A DNA stretch of 64,000 nucleotides from Synechococcus sp. WH 7805 (GTDB lineage Bacteria > Cyanobacteriota > Cyanobacteriia > PCC-6307 > Cyanobiaceae), in NCBI RefSeq assembly GCF_000153285.1, contig NZ_CH724168.1:105769-169768 (forward strand). The letters run 5' to 3'. The translations under genes were made by a program, and so were the position numbers. Below the pieces are notes generated by a model, which worked only from the letters and a program-made list of their open reading frames with translations, did not search any database and was not told the origin of the DNA. Positions 1 through 8,988 of this stretch are shown here, piece by piece (position 1 is the stretch's first letter; every line of letters begins with the position of its first letter).

Positions 1-638
1 AGGAGCAAGCACAGCTGATGCGTTACGTGGTGCTCCAGGAGGGCGATGAGTCGATGCTGCCGGCCTTTCTGAATGAGGGCCAGGAGTGCTGGCATGACCA
101 TGTGGCGGGCCAGGAGTGGCTGCCCGATTTCAATCTCCCTGATCGAAACGGTGTGCTGCCGCCTGAACCACCGGTGGAGCCTGATCGCTTTCGCCGCCTT
201 CGCTCCTGGATCTACACCGTGAGTGTGCCGTCAGGCCTGAGTCACGAGCTGGCACCTCGCCTTGAGGATGCGATGCGGAAGGCGCCGAACCGGCTCTGCC
301 GCATTGATCTCCAGCACATCGGAGGAGCCGTCGCCGACCGGCCGATGGCCAGCAGCCTGTACCGGGGCCGTCATGCGCAGTGGTCGATTGTGATCTCCGG
401 CTTCTGGTCGGCGGGCGATGCTCTGAATCAGCAGGCCGCCTGCCGTTGGGCGGATGCGGTGTTCGATGCATTGGAGTCGTTGGCTTGCCACGTCTACCTG
501 GTGGAGCGGCATCCGGGCACGATCCGCTACCAGCGGGAGTTGGAGCTCGCCTACGGCTCTGATCTACCCCGGCTGCGGCAGATGAAGAAACAGTGGGATC
601 CCGACGGGCTGCTGCCATCTCTCGATCCCCCTTCTTAA
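1..638 (+). CDS. FAD-linked oxidase, C-terminal part (cut by window edge)
   Basis: The reading frame is open from nucleotide 3 with no stop upstream of the first ATG at 18, so this is the end of a gene that begins outside the window. The last ~45 residues (YQRELELAYGSDLPRLRQMK, then KQWDPDG) match the berberine-bridge-type C-terminal domain of FAD-binding oxidases, where a tyrosine/glycine stretch is followed by a lysine-rich segment and an aspartate-proline. The FAD-binding half is not visible, so substrate cannot be inferred. Alternative: another vanillyl-alcohol-oxidase-fold enzyme. Confidence 0.7.
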   Translation, partial: EQAQLMRYVVLQEGDESMLPAFLNEGQECWHDHVAGQEWLPDFNLPDRNGVLPPEPPVEPDRFRRLRSWIYTVSVPSGLSHELAPRLEDAMRKAPNRLCRIDLQHIGGAVADRPMASSLYRGRHAQWSIVISGFWSAGDALNQQAACRWADAVFDALESLACHVYLVERHPGTIRYQRELELAYGSDLPRLRQMKKQWDPDGLLPSLDPPS

Positions 639-668
639 TCGCCGTTCGCTGGGTGGTATTGCTGGTGA

Positions 669-1451
669 TCACACCTGGATGGTGCCGCTCAGGTAAGGAA
701 TCACCCGTCCACTGATCAGCACCCGCTCTCCCTGCAACGTGCAGCGCAGCGAGCCACCTCGGGCGGAGAGCTGTCGGGCGTTGAGCACGGCTTTGCCGAG
801 TGTTTCGCACCAGTAGGGGGTGAGGCTGCAGTGGGCGGACCCGGTCACGGGGTCTTCTGGAATGCCACATCCCGGCGCGAAGAAACGGCTCACGATGTCA
901 ACGTGTTTGCCTGGAGCGGTGGCGATCAAGCCTCGCCCCGGGAGGGCGGCCACGCGCTCCGGATCTGGTTGCAGTGTTCGAATCGTGTCTTCATCGGCGA
1001 ACACGGCGATCAGATCCACTCCCAACAGGCAGCTCTGAGGCGTAGCGCCGATGGCCTCCTGCAGGCCTGCTGGCGGTAGGCATGGGTGAGCCCGCTGCAC
1101 TGGAAAGTCGAGGGTGATCCGATCCCCCTCGCGTTGCACCTTGAGCGTCCCGCTGCGGGATTCAAACTGCAGCGTGTGTTGTTCCGGTTCACGGCGGAAC
1201 ACCACATCGGCGGCCGCCAGGGTGGCGTGGCCGCAGAGATCCACCTCACAGCTCGGGGTGAACCAGCGCAGTTGATAGCGCCCTCGGCTTCCAATGAGGA
1301 AGGCCGTTTCCGACAGGTTGTTTTCCGTGGCGATCGCCTGCATCAGCGGGTCCGGCAGCCAGGCGTCCAGGCAACACACGGCGGCGGGATTTCCCTGGAA
1401 TGGTGCCTCCGCGAAGGCGGCCAACTGTTCGATCGCAATCCGGATGCTCAT
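669..1451 (-). CDS. PhzF family isomerase/epimerase-like protein
   Basis: 260 residues, close to the usual PhzF length. The N-terminal half has the family signature GNPAAVC at ~20-26, the NNLSETAF segment carrying the likely catalytic glutamate at residue 48, and CGHATLAA near 73. The second half has VTGSAHCSLTPYW, the matching glycine-rich motif of the pseudo-symmetric diaminopimelate-epimerase fold. PhzF proteins isomerise small acidic metabolites; outside phenazine clusters the substrate is unknown, and no phenazine genes are present here. The start overlaps the stop of the upstream small membrane gene by four bases (ATGA), so the two are probably co-transcribed. Confidence 0.85.
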   Translation of the reverse strand: MSIRIAIEQLAAFAEAPFQGNPAAVCCLDAWLPDPLMQAIATENNLSETAFLIGSRGRYQLRWFTPSCEVDLCGHATLAAADVVFRREPEQHTLQFESRSGTLKVQREGDRITLDFPVQRAHPCLPPAGLQEAIGATPQSCLLGVDLIAVFADEDTIRTLQPDPERVAALPGRGLIATAPGKHVDIVSRFFAPGCGIPEDPVTGSAHCSLTPYWCETLGKAVLNARQLSARGGSLRCTLQGERVLISGRVIPYLSGTIQV

Positions 1452-1651
1452 GGGTCGCTCGGCTCCTCTCCGGTGCCTGCAGCCCGGGACCGTTCCACCT
1501 GGATGAACACCAGCCAGGCCAGTGCCGCCAGGCCTGCACTCAGCCAGTCATTGCGAAGCGCTTCCACCAGGGCCACGGTGCTGGCGGCAATGCGCAGGGC
1601 CCGCAGCAGCAGCGTGATCAGCGGAGGTCGGGCAGGTTGTTCAGCAGTCAT
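1448..1651 (-). CDS. small membrane protein, hypothetical
   Basis: A 67-residue product from the ATG at 1651; the frame is also open upstream to 1675. It has one hydrophobic stretch near the middle (LSAGLAALAWLVFIQV) and a charged tail, so it is probably a single-pass membrane protein. It overlaps the PhzF-like gene by four bases, suggesting translational coupling. I do not recognise a family. Confidence 0.5.
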   Translation of the reverse strand: MTAEQPARPPLITLLLRALRIAASTVALVEALRNDWLSAGLAALAWLVFIQVERSRAAGTGEEPSDP

Positions 1652-1740
1652 CAAGCCAGGCCTGGATCCCGCCATTCAAAGCCTCTCCAAGTGATGGAAC
1701 CGCCTGCTTGGGCAGGATGTGGCTTGGTTGCGATTGGTTG

Positions 1741-2406
1741 ATGGCATCGGTTCTTGTCACAGGATCCAATCGCGGCATCGGCCTGGAGTACTGCCGCCAG
1801 TTGCGAGACCGTGGCTTCGATGTGATTGCCGTGTGCCGGGAGCCTTCACACGAGCTGCAGGCCCTTGATGTCCGCATCGAGGCCGGTCTGGATCAGGCGG
1901 ATCCCGGCATGCCCGCGGACTTAATCCACCGCCTCGATGGCCTATCGCTGCATTGGGTGATTCTCAATGCCGGCATCCTGGAGTCGATCGCGTTGGATCA
2001 ACTGGATGAGGCGTCCATCCGCCGTCAGTTCGAGGTCAACGCTCTGGCTCCTCTGCGGCTGGTGCGGGCCCTGGTGAGACAGATCCCCAGCGGCGGCAAG
2101 CTGGCACTGATGAGCAGCCGCATGGCTTCCATCGACGACAACACCTCCGGTGGCTCCTACGGCTACCGCATGTCGAAGGCTGCGCTCAACAGCGCTGGCA
2201 AGTCGCTGGCGCATGACCTCAAATCACGAGGCATCGCTGTGGCGATTCTGCATCCTGGGCTGGTGAGCACCCGCATGATCCGCTTCAACCCCAACGGCAT
2301 CAGTCCTGAGCAGGCCGTGAGCGGTCTACTGGCACGGATCGATGCGCTCAGTCTCGAGACCAGTGGCACCTTCTGGCATGCCAATGGCGAAGTGCTGCCT
2401 TGGTGA
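1741..2406 (+). CDS. short-chain dehydrogenase/reductase
   Basis: 221 residues from the ATG at 1741, which places the cofactor motif TGSNRGIG at residues 7-14 as expected for classical SDRs. NAG occurs at ~76-78, a serine pair near 125 and the catalytic pair Tyr142/Lys146 in YGYRMSK. It is an NAD(P)-dependent cytosolic oxidoreductase of unknown substrate. The frame opens at 1708, but that start would add 11 residues before the nucleotide-binding strand. Confidence 0.88.
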   Translation: MASVLVTGSNRGIGLEYCRQLRDRGFDVIAVCREPSHELQALDVRIEAGLDQADPGMPADLIHRLDGLSLHWVILNAGILESIALDQLDEASIRRQFEVNALAPLRLVRALVRQIPSGGKLALMSSRMASIDDNTSGGSYGYRMSKAALNSAGKSLAHDLKSRGIAVAILHPGLVSTRMIRFNPNGISPEQAVSGLLARIDALSLETSGTFWHANGEVLPW

Positions 2407-2461
2407 GCTGAGATGGCAAGGATCCCCAGCCGTACATTGCTGACATTCGGGAGTGCGGGTC

Positions 2462-3253
2462 ATGGGGTTCGATCCGCGCCAATGGTCGCCGCACCGCGAT
2501 ATGGCTTCTTGGCCGAGGTCGACGTCTGGCCAGCGGGTGACCAGCAATGTGGAAGCGATTCTCCGCGAGAACGATGCCCTGCGACGGGAGGTCAAGCGCT
2601 TGCAACAGGAGCTCGAGCGCGCGCGTCGTTCCCAGTGGCAGCAGCCCTCAGCCCAGGCACCTGCACGGATCAGTTCGGAGCAGGTCCAGGCCTGGGGTGC
2701 GGCCATGGCCAGGCAGCCGGGATGGAGTCAGCTGCGTCAAGTTGCTCTTGATGCGCTGATCGACCAGCTCAACCGCAACAGCTTTCCGTCTCGATTGAGC
2801 CTGCAGCAGCGACTGGATCGTCTGGTAAGCGGGTTGGGGACCGATCTGCTTGCTGCTGTCGGCCCCAGAACAACCAAGAAGACGGCTGCGGTGATGGCCG
2901 CTTTTGCCCTTTACGGCGTGCGGGCCAGCGAATGGCTCGAAGAAGATCCGGCTCGGGTCGTGAGCGAGCTTTGTCAGCTCCAGACCCAGTCGAGTCGTCG
3001 CCAGACCCAGGCCAATCGTCGCCAGACCCGGCGCACCCGCAGTGACCGGCGCACAACGGATCGTGAGCCTTCAGCAGCAGCAGTGAGCGAAGAGGAGAAG
3101 GCTCTGGCGGTGCTGGGTTTGCAGGTGGGTGCAACCCAGGAGCAGATCAAGCAGGCCTTCCGTCGCCTGGTGAAGCGCCATCATCCGGATGTGGGTGGAT
3201 CGGCGCATGCTTTTCGCCGCGTGAACGAGGCCTATCAGCAGTTGATGGCCTGA
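2462..3253 (+). CDS. J-domain protein with N-terminal coiled coil
   Basis: 263 residues from the ATG at 2462 (a GTG lies at 2453). Residues ~25-55 form a charged heptad-like coiled coil. A middle helical part of no known family is followed by an arginine/glutamine-rich linker at ~175-200. The last ~60 residues are a J domain with the essential HPD triad (KRHHPDVGG) and the downstream FRRVNEAYQ helix. It lacks the Gly/Phe region, zinc fingers and substrate domains of DnaJ, so it is a specialised DnaK co-chaperone of unknown client. Confidence 0.85.
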   Translation: MGFDPRQWSPHRDMASWPRSTSGQRVTSNVEAILRENDALRREVKRLQQELERARRSQWQQPSAQAPARISSEQVQAWGAAMARQPGWSQLRQVALDALIDQLNRNSFPSRLSLQQRLDRLVSGLGTDLLAAVGPRTTKKTAAVMAAFALYGVRASEWLEEDPARVVSELCQLQTQSSRRQTQANRRQTRRTRSDRRTTDREPSAAAVSEEEKALAVLGLQVGATQEQIKQAFRRLVKRHHPDVGGSAHAFRRVNEAYQQLMA

Positions 3254-3388
3254 AGCCAGCTGTGCAAGCAGGCCATCCAGCGTGGCGATGGCCGCGTTTG
3301 GAAGCTTGCGCCGCCAGCAGCCCGCCAGAAAGGAGAACACGGCCCAACGGCTCTTCATGGCTCGCGAGCCGGCCTGCAACGTCTCCAA
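3071..3388 (-). CDS. possible small protein convergent with the J-domain gene
   Basis: The part outside the J-domain gene (about 3254-3480) reads like a real protein, with a Trp-rich helical start upstream of the TTG at 3388 (SRFWDRFIQHWRTLEPDA) and then MKSRWAVFSFLAGCWRRK. No ATG is available before the one inside that second segment; the frame is open back to a stop near 3496. Downstream of 3254 the frame continues as the antisense of the J domain, which is probably not native. The original stop may have been lost, or the gene may be decaying. Confidence 0.3.
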   Translation of the reverse strand: METLQAGSRAMKSRWAVFSFLAGCWRRKLPNAAIATLDGLLAQLASGHQLLIGLVHAAKSMRRSTHIRMMALHQATEGLLDLLLGCTHLQTQHRQSLLLFAHCCC

Positions 3389-3501
3389 CCATTCGTCGTC
3401 GACCGCATCCGGCTCCAGGGTTCTCCAGTGCTGGATGAACCGGTCCCAGAAGCGGCTAGAGCCCGACGCCGATTGAATGGATCAGCAAAAGCGTTGAGGC
3501 G

Positions 3502-3666
3502 CTACACAGGGCGTTGCTCCTGCTGGCGCAGGGTTTCGTAGGCCTGCCAGAGACCGTTCACTTCTGCACAATGGGAGTCGCGGTCGCAGACGCGGTAGCG
3601 ACCATTGCCGACGGCATCGATGGTGGATCCGCGGGAGGTGGCGCAGATGCGGCTGACAAACGCCAT
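3502..3666 (-). CDS. 54-residue conserved-looking small protein
   Basis: A 55-codon ORF with an ATG start at 3666. The protein begins MAFVSRICATSRGSTIDAVG and contains NGRYRVCDRDSHCAEV, ending in a charged Gln/Glu-rich helix. Three cysteines and a compact basic core suggest a folded small protein rather than a chance frame. Its function is unknown. It lies 20 bases upstream of the preceding minus-strand ORF and may share its transcript. Confidence 0.5.
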   Translation of the reverse strand: MAFVSRICATSRGSTIDAVGNGRYRVCDRDSHCAEVNGLWQAYETLRQQEQRPV

Positions 3667-3823
3667 GGGCTTGAAGCGAATGAACCCGGTTTACGCGTTG
3701 GCCTGATCCTTTCCTCAAGGAAATTTCATTTCGACATCACTTCTGGAAACGAAAAATCTCCAGGTTGGAGTGGATCGCATGCAGGGGACACGGTTCACAA
3801 TGAACCCAACGCTTCCGTTCGAG

Positions 3824-4090
3824 ATGTCCAACGCCCGCGACATGATCAACGCCCATCTGTTTCCGGTGCTGGGCCTCATCGCTACAGCCAGTTCGGTATC
3901 GATCGCACTGTCGTTGCGACCGATTGCCGAACAATCCACCCGTTGGAACACCTGCTACAGCGACAGCCTGGCCTGGTATGAGGCCAACAAGCCTGATTGG
4001 ACGATTCAGGACAAGGAGGTGTTTGCCTCGAATTTCTGCAACGGCGGCGTGCCAGTGAAGCCCGGAGCCGGATTTCAGTTGGCGCGTTGA
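3824..4090 (+). CDS. small membrane-anchored or secreted protein, hypothetical
   Basis: An 88-residue product from the ATG at 3824; ATGs at 3800 and 3770 are also in frame and no clear Shine-Dalgarno site decides between them. A hydrophobic segment (FPVLGLIATASSVSIALSL) near the N-terminus is a membrane anchor or uncleaved signal. The rest is a short soluble domain with two cysteines (WNTCYSDSLAWYE, FCNGG), consistent with location outside the cytoplasmic membrane. No family recognised. Confidence 0.5.
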   Translation: MSNARDMINAHLFPVLGLIATASSVSIALSLRPIAEQSTRWNTCYSDSLAWYEANKPDWTIQDKEVFASNFCNGGVPVKPGAGFQLAR

Positions 4091-4096
4091 TGGCCG

Positions 4097-4486
4097 TTAC
4101 ACCCGGCTGTACCCCAGTTGGGTTTCAAAAATCTTCAGGGGGAGACCGAGGGACTGCATCAAGGTGCGGCATTCGTCTCCCACCGTTCCATACACCTCCA
4201 CCCTGAAGTCGTCGGCCAGTTCGGCGTGCTTCTGCAGGTACTCCTGAACTGGAGGATTCGACACGTGTGCGGCAAAGGCGGCGTCGTTGGCATAGAGCTC
4301 TGACCACACAAAGGCCTGCGGGTCATCTGGATCCTGATCAAAGGTGTGGTGGAGCATTCCCGGTTCGCTGGCCTGCACTGCAGCGTCGGTGGTTCGCGCC
4401 AGCTCGAGATAGGCCTCCACGCAGTTGGGCTTCACGTGAATCCGTGCCAGCAGCATGAAAGGAGTGCTTTTGTCGAAGCTGGCCAT
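4097..4486 (-). CDS. antibiotic biosynthesis monooxygenase (ABM) domain protein
   Basis: 129 residues. The core beginning FMLLARIHVKPNCVEAYLEL, followed by the SEPGMLHHTF and AFVWSELYANDAAFAAH segments, is the ferredoxin-like ABM/YgiN fold, usually a dimeric cofactor-free quinol or heme-related monooxygenase. A second start (Met11, at 4456) would begin just before the first beta strand. The C-terminal extension of ~25 residues after the ABM core is longer than usual. No operon partner is evident. Confidence 0.75.
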   Translation of the reverse strand: MASFDKSTPFMLLARIHVKPNCVEAYLELARTTDAAVQASEPGMLHHTFDQDPDDPQAFVWSELYANDAAFAAHVSNPPVQEYLQKHAELADDFRVEVYGTVGDECRTLMQSLGLPLKIFETQLGYSRV

Positions 4487-4508
4487 GGCTTGAGATTCGG
4501 TTCAGCGA

Positions 4509-4874
4509 TCATCGCCGGCGGCCGAGCACCATGCGCTTCACCACGCCGTCCTCCTTTTGGTAGAGCACCAGATCGTCTTTCTCGAGGGTGTAAAGGCGCC
4601 TGACTCCATCGGTGCGGTACTCGCGATTAAAAGGAACCACCCAGGAGGTGCCCATCGCCATCACGTAAATCAGCTCCGACTGATCGGCGCTGATGCAAAA
4701 ACGCACTTTCTGATCCTTGTAGAGCCCAACATCGCTCACAAAGGGCGCCTTGAAGTAGTCACAGGAGTGGGCTCGCTGGTATTCATCTTTGATAGTCGCC
4801 AGAGCCTGTTCAGGTACAGCCGCGCCAAGCAGCAGGGTCCCGAGCAGGAAGGTGAGGAATTGGGATTGCCCCAT
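4509..4874 (-). CDS. secreted small protein, hypothetical
   Basis: 121 residues with a typical signal peptide (LTFLLGTLLLGAAVPEQALA, cleavage near residue 26) and a mature domain containing two cysteines (AHSCDYF and VRFCIS). These are spaced as a probable disulfide pair in a mostly beta protein. It is expected in the periplasm or thylakoid lumen. No family recognised. It is followed 22 bases downstream by the ABM protein on the same strand. Confidence 0.6.
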   Translation of the reverse strand: MGQSQFLTFLLGTLLLGAAVPEQALATIKDEYQRAHSCDYFKAPFVSDVGLYKDQKVRFCISADQSELIYVMAMGTSWVVPFNREYRTDGVRRLYTLEKDDLVLYQKEDGVVKRMVLGRRR

Positions 4875-4996
4875 GGCATCGACAGTGCAAGGGATTTGAG
4901 TCTTTGTAGCGGCTTCTGCTGCCCCCTGCAGGGAGGCAGGGCCGGGTTCTAAGGTTCGATTCGCTACAGAACCGGTTGGTCCGGTTTTCGCTCGAG

Positions 4997-5422
4997 ATGT
5001 TCCATCCCCTGGCCCCCTCCAAGGTGCTCGACTTCCTGGGCCGCCTGTGTCTGGCAGCGGTGTTCGTGAACGCCCTACCAGGCAAGTTCAGCAATTTTTC
5101 GGACACCGCTGCCTCGATCACAGCCAAGGGAGTTGCCGAGCCCCTGGCCGGTGTGCTGCTGGTGGCTGCGATCGTGATGCTGATCGCCGGCTCGCTGTTG
5201 CTGGTGTTTGGCACGAACACTCGGCTGGGTGCCTCCTTGCTGCTGGTGTTTCTGGTGCCCACCACCCTGATTTTTCACACGTTTCCGATCGATGCCGGCT
5301 TCTTCATGAACCTGGCTCTGATCGGTGCTCTGATCCTGGCGATCACGCGCTCCACCGGCGCAGCGGTTCCTAACTTCCGTGATGTGCGAGTCCGGGACGG
5401 CATGAAGGCGCTGCGTCACTGA
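4997..5422 (+). CDS. DoxX-family membrane protein
   Basis: 141 residues from the ATG at 4997; the frame also opens with TTG at 4976. Four hydrophobic helices and the first-helix motif LGRLCLAAVFVNALPGKFSN are typical of DoxX/DoxD-like proteins, as is FPIDAGFFMNLALIGALIL in the third and fourth helices. These proteins sit in the cytoplasmic membrane and are linked to quinone or thiol redox chemistry, but the reaction here is unknown. Confidence 0.8.
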   Translation: MFHPLAPSKVLDFLGRLCLAAVFVNALPGKFSNFSDTAASITAKGVAEPLAGVLLVAAIVMLIAGSLLLVFGTNTRLGASLLLVFLVPTTLIFHTFPIDAGFFMNLALIGALILAITRSTGAAVPNFRDVRVRDGMKALRH

Positions 5423-5498
5423 AGCCCGCTGATGAGCATCCGTCTGGGGAGCCCGAACCCAGCGATGGCTTGCTCTGATCGCGTGAGCGCCAAGCTCT

Positions 5499-7247
5499 TC
5501 ACGGCAGGGCCAGGGCTGTTCCTTCCCGACGAGGGTCGGCGGCTCCATGCCAGCGATTGCCGATCCGTTGCACCAAGCCGATGCCGCTGCCCAGGGTCTG
5601 GAGGCGCAGCTCGCGGCCGGGTGCATTGAGTTCATTGGGATTGACGGGCCAGGGGAGCGGCGGTTTCCTCTCGATCACAAGGGTGTTTCCCTGGGGAGAC
5701 ACCAACGGCAGCCCAACCGATCGGGCCGGAGGCTCAGCCCACGGCAGTGCGGCCAGCAGCACCCGACTGATGTAGTGGGGGATGCGCTTTCCCCCCGGAC
5801 TGCCCAGCGCCAGGACCGGCTGGTCACCGTTGAACACGATCGTGGGTGCCATCGACGACACCGGCCTGCGCCCTGGACGGCGGCGGTTGGCCACGGGGAG
5901 GCCCCCGACCACTGGCCGCCAGTCGAAATCAGTGAGCTGGTTGTTCATCACCATGCCCTCCACCAGATTGCGGCTGCCGAAAACGGTTTCCACCGTTGTG
6001 GTGTAGCTGGCGAGATTGCCCCTCCCGTCCACGATCGTGACGTGAGAGGTGCCCAGTTCGGTGCCGGGCCCGGGGCGACCGAAGGGAAACCGCTTCATCC
6101 CTGGCGGCAGACCCGGCTGCGCCACGCGTTCGGGTGAGGCCTGCATGGCCTGGACACGGGCCCGGATGTAAGCCGGATCCAGTAGTCCCTGGGTGGGAAT
6201 GGTGCCATCAATTGGATCGTGAACCCAGTAGAGGCGATCGGCGTCGGCCCAGGATTCCGCCAGGACCAGATGGCGCCAGCTTTGTGGGTTCGATGGATCG
6301 TTGAAGCTGCCGGTTGCATCGAGCAGGGCCAGGGTCTGCAACACCGCCAGTCCGCCGCTGCTCGGAGGGGGCACTGTGCAGACGCGGTGTTTCATTTGCA
6401 CCCGGCAGAGGGGAGCTCGGCGCACCACGGAATAGGAGGCAAGATCCGCGGCGGTCCAGCCTTTGAAGCCTGGTTCTTGACTCTGCAGAGCGTTGACGCC
6501 GCGCTGGATCCGTTGTGCCAGCGGGCCTTGGTAAAAGGCTCGGCCCCCCTCCTGGGCCAGGACCTCCAGGGTGCGGGCCAGGGCTGGGTTGCGGAACAGA
6601 CGGCCTGCTGGCAGCGGCGTTCCGCCAGGCAGGTAAAGCTGTTGAAAAGCATGGTTATGGCTGGCACCGAGGCGCTGGGCCAGGGCCACGGAGCGGCGCA
6701 GCCGCGGGCTGGGCAGGAACCCATCGCGGGCCAGACGGATGGCAGGCGTGAGGGTGCTGGACCATGGCCGTTGCCCCAGCTGTTGATGGGCCTCCCAGAG
6801 CAGGGCTACGGTTCCGGGCACTCCGATCGCATGCGGATGGCGGGTGGCCGCCCGGTAGGACAGCGGTTCACCGGAGGGCTGAAGAAGGTCGTCGCTGCGA
6901 CTGCGCGCCGGGGCCGTTTCACGGCCATCGAAAACCTCCAGGGCCTGACGACGGGCATCCCAGTGCAAGAGGAAGCCTCCGCCTCCGAGTCCGGAACTCT
7001 GCGGTTCCACCACAGCCAGCACCGCCTGCGCTGCGACCAGGGCATCCACGGCGTGGCCACCGCTGGCAAGAACGCCCAGGGCTGCCTTGCTGGCCAAGGG
7101 GTTGGCAGTGACGACCACCGCCGAACCGGCGGCGGTGGACATGGTTTGTTTTCTGGTGTCCGCTTGCTCGGGATCCTCGCGACTCACCGGAGCTGCGCTG
7201 CCGGGGGTGAGGCTGAGGGAGAGCAACAGCAGCAGGATGCGGATCAC
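5499..7247 (-). CDS. ggt: gamma-glutamyltransferase
   Basis: About 582 residues if translation starts at GTG 7247 (TTG 7250 is equally possible), directly before a hydrophobic export signal (IRILLLLLSLSLTPGSAA). The frame stays open another 870 bases upstream, but that part is antisense to the next gene. Family features include SSGLGGGGFLLHWD near the N-terminus and GTSHVTIVD, whose threonine at about residue 400 is the expected nucleophile exposed by autocleavage into large and small subunits. The oxyanion-side PGGKRIPHYI follows. It is periplasmic and cleaves glutathione or gamma-glutamyl amides. Confidence 0.88.
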   Translation of the reverse strand: MIRILLLLLSLSLTPGSAAPVSREDPEQADTRKQTMSTAAGSAVVVTANPLASKAALGVLASGGHAVDALVAAQAVLAVVEPQSSGLGGGGFLLHWDARRQALEVFDGRETAPARSRSDDLLQPSGEPLSYRAATRHPHAIGVPGTVALLWEAHQQLGQRPWSSTLTPAIRLARDGFLPSPRLRRSVALAQRLGASHNHAFQQLYLPGGTPLPAGRLFRNPALARTLEVLAQEGGRAFYQGPLAQRIQRGVNALQSQEPGFKGWTAADLASYSVVRRAPLCRVQMKHRVCTVPPPSSGGLAVLQTLALLDATGSFNDPSNPQSWRHLVLAESWADADRLYWVHDPIDGTIPTQGLLDPAYIRARVQAMQASPERVAQPGLPPGMKRFPFGRPGPGTELGTSHVTIVDGRGNLASYTTTVETVFGSRNLVEGMVMNNQLTDFDWRPVVGGLPVANRRRPGRRPVSSMAPTIVFNGDQPVLALGSPGGKRIPHYISRVLLAALPWAEPPARSVGLPLVSPQGNTLVIERKPPLPWPVNPNELNAPGRELRLQTLGSGIGLVQRIGNRWHGAADPRREGTALALP

Positions 7248-7346
7248 CAAGGTGGTGCGGTGATTGGCAGGGCTGATGTGGAGTCTGGCGAGACAGGCAC
7301 CTGCACTGCCTAGCGTGGGGTTCGGGATCGGCTGCAGGATCAGACC

Positions 7347-8978
7347 ATGACAGAGGCAGTCCCATCGACTCCCAACCCGTCGCATGTTGTGGTGATCGGT
7401 GCGGGGTGGGCAGGCTGGGGTGCCGCCAAGGCCCTCTGTGAAGCCGGAGTGCGCGTGACGATGCTGGATGGGATGGCGGATCCCACGGGCAGCACCCCCC
7501 TGACCACCAGCAGCGGCAAACCTTTTGAAGCCGGCACCCGCGGGTTCTGGAAGGACTACCCCAACATCAATGCCCTCACCGCTGAGCTCGGGCTCAGCAA
7601 CGTGTTCACGGAGTTCACTACCAGCGCCTTCTGGTCGCCCGATGGACTGGAAGCCACAGCCCCGGTGTTCGGTGATGCCCAGCGATGGCCCAGTCCCATC
7701 GGGCAGGTGTTGGCTACCACCACCAACTTCAAACGGCTTCCCGTGGCTGACCGCCTCAGCATTGCCGGGCTCCTCTACGCGATGCTCGATCTCAACCGCA
7801 GCGCCGAGGTGTTTGAGCGCTACGACACCATCGATGCGCTGACGCTGTTCCGAAGCCTCGGAATCAGTGAGCGGATGATCAACGACTTTCTCCGTCCCAC
7901 GCTCCTGGTGGGCTTGTTCAAGCCGCCGGAAGAACTCTCGGCGGCGGTGACGATGGAGCTTCTTTACTACTACTCCTTTGCGCACCAGGATTCCTTCGAT
8001 GTGCGCTGGATTCGCTCCAGGAGCATTGCGGAACAGTTGATTGCCCCCTTGGCGAAGCGGCTGATCGATCGCTACGGGCTGCAGGTGCTCGGCGGAACCC
8101 TGGCCACGCGTTTGAATCTCCATCCAGACACCAAGGCTGTTGCATCGGTGGACACCCGGGCTGTTGCCACTGGTGACGAGGGACTGATCGAGGCCGTAGA
8201 TGCGGTTGTGCTCACGGTGGGTGCCAAGGGGATGGGTGCACTACTGGGCAACTCGCCGGCCTGTGCTGCTGCAGCCCCTGAACTAGTGGATGCCGGCAAT
8301 CTCGGGGCCATTGATGTGGTGTCGGTGCGGTTGTGGCTGGACACCTACCTGGAGGTTGCCGATCCCGCCAACGTGTTCTCTCGTTTCGAGGCCTTGCAGG
8401 GGGCGGGCGGCACCTTCTTCATGCTCGATCAGCTGCAGAAGGAGACGGAAGCAGCCCTGTGGGGAGGTGAGAAACCCCGGGGATCAGTGATCGCCAGCGA
8501 CTTCTACAACGCCACGGCGATCGCGGTCCTCAGTGATGAGGAGATCGTGGCGTTGCTGATGCGCGAGCTGTTGCCGGTGGCCAATCCCGCCTTTCACACC
8601 GCCAATGTGCTGGAGGCTGAGGTGCGCCGCTATCCGGGGTCGGTGGCCTGGTTCTCACCGGGGAGTTTCCGGCAGCGGCCGCCGTTGGAGACGAACATCC
8701 CTTCATTGGTGTGCGCCGGCGACTGGGTGCGGATGGGGGCTCGGGAATTCGGCGCCAAAGGGCTTTGCCAGGAGCGGGCCTATGTGTGCGGGCTGGAGGC
8801 GGCCAATTCCCTGCTCCGGCGAAGGGTGATCAAGGGATCGGAGTCTGCTGGCAGCACTCAGCACCAGGTGATTCCGATCCGACCCGATGAACCCCAGGTG
8901 CTGCTGGGACGTGCACTCAATGCCCAGGTGATGAGCACGGCGGAGACCCTGGGCTTGCGTTGGCCGTGGTTGGCATGA
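7347..8978 (+). CDS. FAD-dependent amine-oxidase / carotenoid-desaturase-like protein
   Basis: 543 residues with an N-terminal dinucleotide-binding motif (VVVIGAGWAGWGAAKAL, ~residues 14-30). At the C-terminus is a flavin-contacting CAGDWVRMGAREFGAKGLCQ segment, typical of the phytoene/zeta-carotene desaturase and carotene-isomerase-like superfamily. Many cyanobacteria carry extra members of unknown substrate. It is divergent from the gamma-glutamyltransferase gene and 10 bases upstream of the next short-chain dehydrogenase, so the two probably form an operon. Confidence 0.82.
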   Translation: MTEAVPSTPNPSHVVVIGAGWAGWGAAKALCEAGVRVTMLDGMADPTGSTPLTTSSGKPFEAGTRGFWKDYPNINALTAELGLSNVFTEFTTSAFWSPDGLEATAPVFGDAQRWPSPIGQVLATTTNFKRLPVADRLSIAGLLYAMLDLNRSAEVFERYDTIDALTLFRSLGISERMINDFLRPTLLVGLFKPPEELSAAVTMELLYYYSFAHQDSFDVRWIRSRSIAEQLIAPLAKRLIDRYGLQVLGGTLATRLNLHPDTKAVASVDTRAVATGDEGLIEAVDAVVLTVGAKGMGALLGNSPACAAAAPELVDAGNLGAIDVVSVRLWLDTYLEVADPANVFSRFEALQGAGGTFFMLDQLQKETEAALWGGEKPRGSVIASDFYNATAIAVLSDEEIVALLMRELLPVANPAFHTANVLEAEVRRYPGSVAWFSPGSFRQRPPLETNIPSLVCAGDWVRMGAREFGAKGLCQERAYVCGLEAANSLLRRRVIKGSESAGSTQHQVIPIRPDEPQVLLGRALNAQVMSTAETLGLRWPWLA

Positions 8979-8988
8979 CGTGGTTGGC

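Noticed and set aside
6219..7313. 364-codon plus-strand frame
   Set aside because: Antisense of the gamma-glutamyltransferase; Gly/Gln/Arg-rich with no plausible fold.
7248..8123. Open minus-strand frame extending the gamma-glutamyltransferase gene by ~290 codons
   Set aside because: It is the antisense of the carotenoid-desaturase-like gene; the export signal and family start lie at about 7247.
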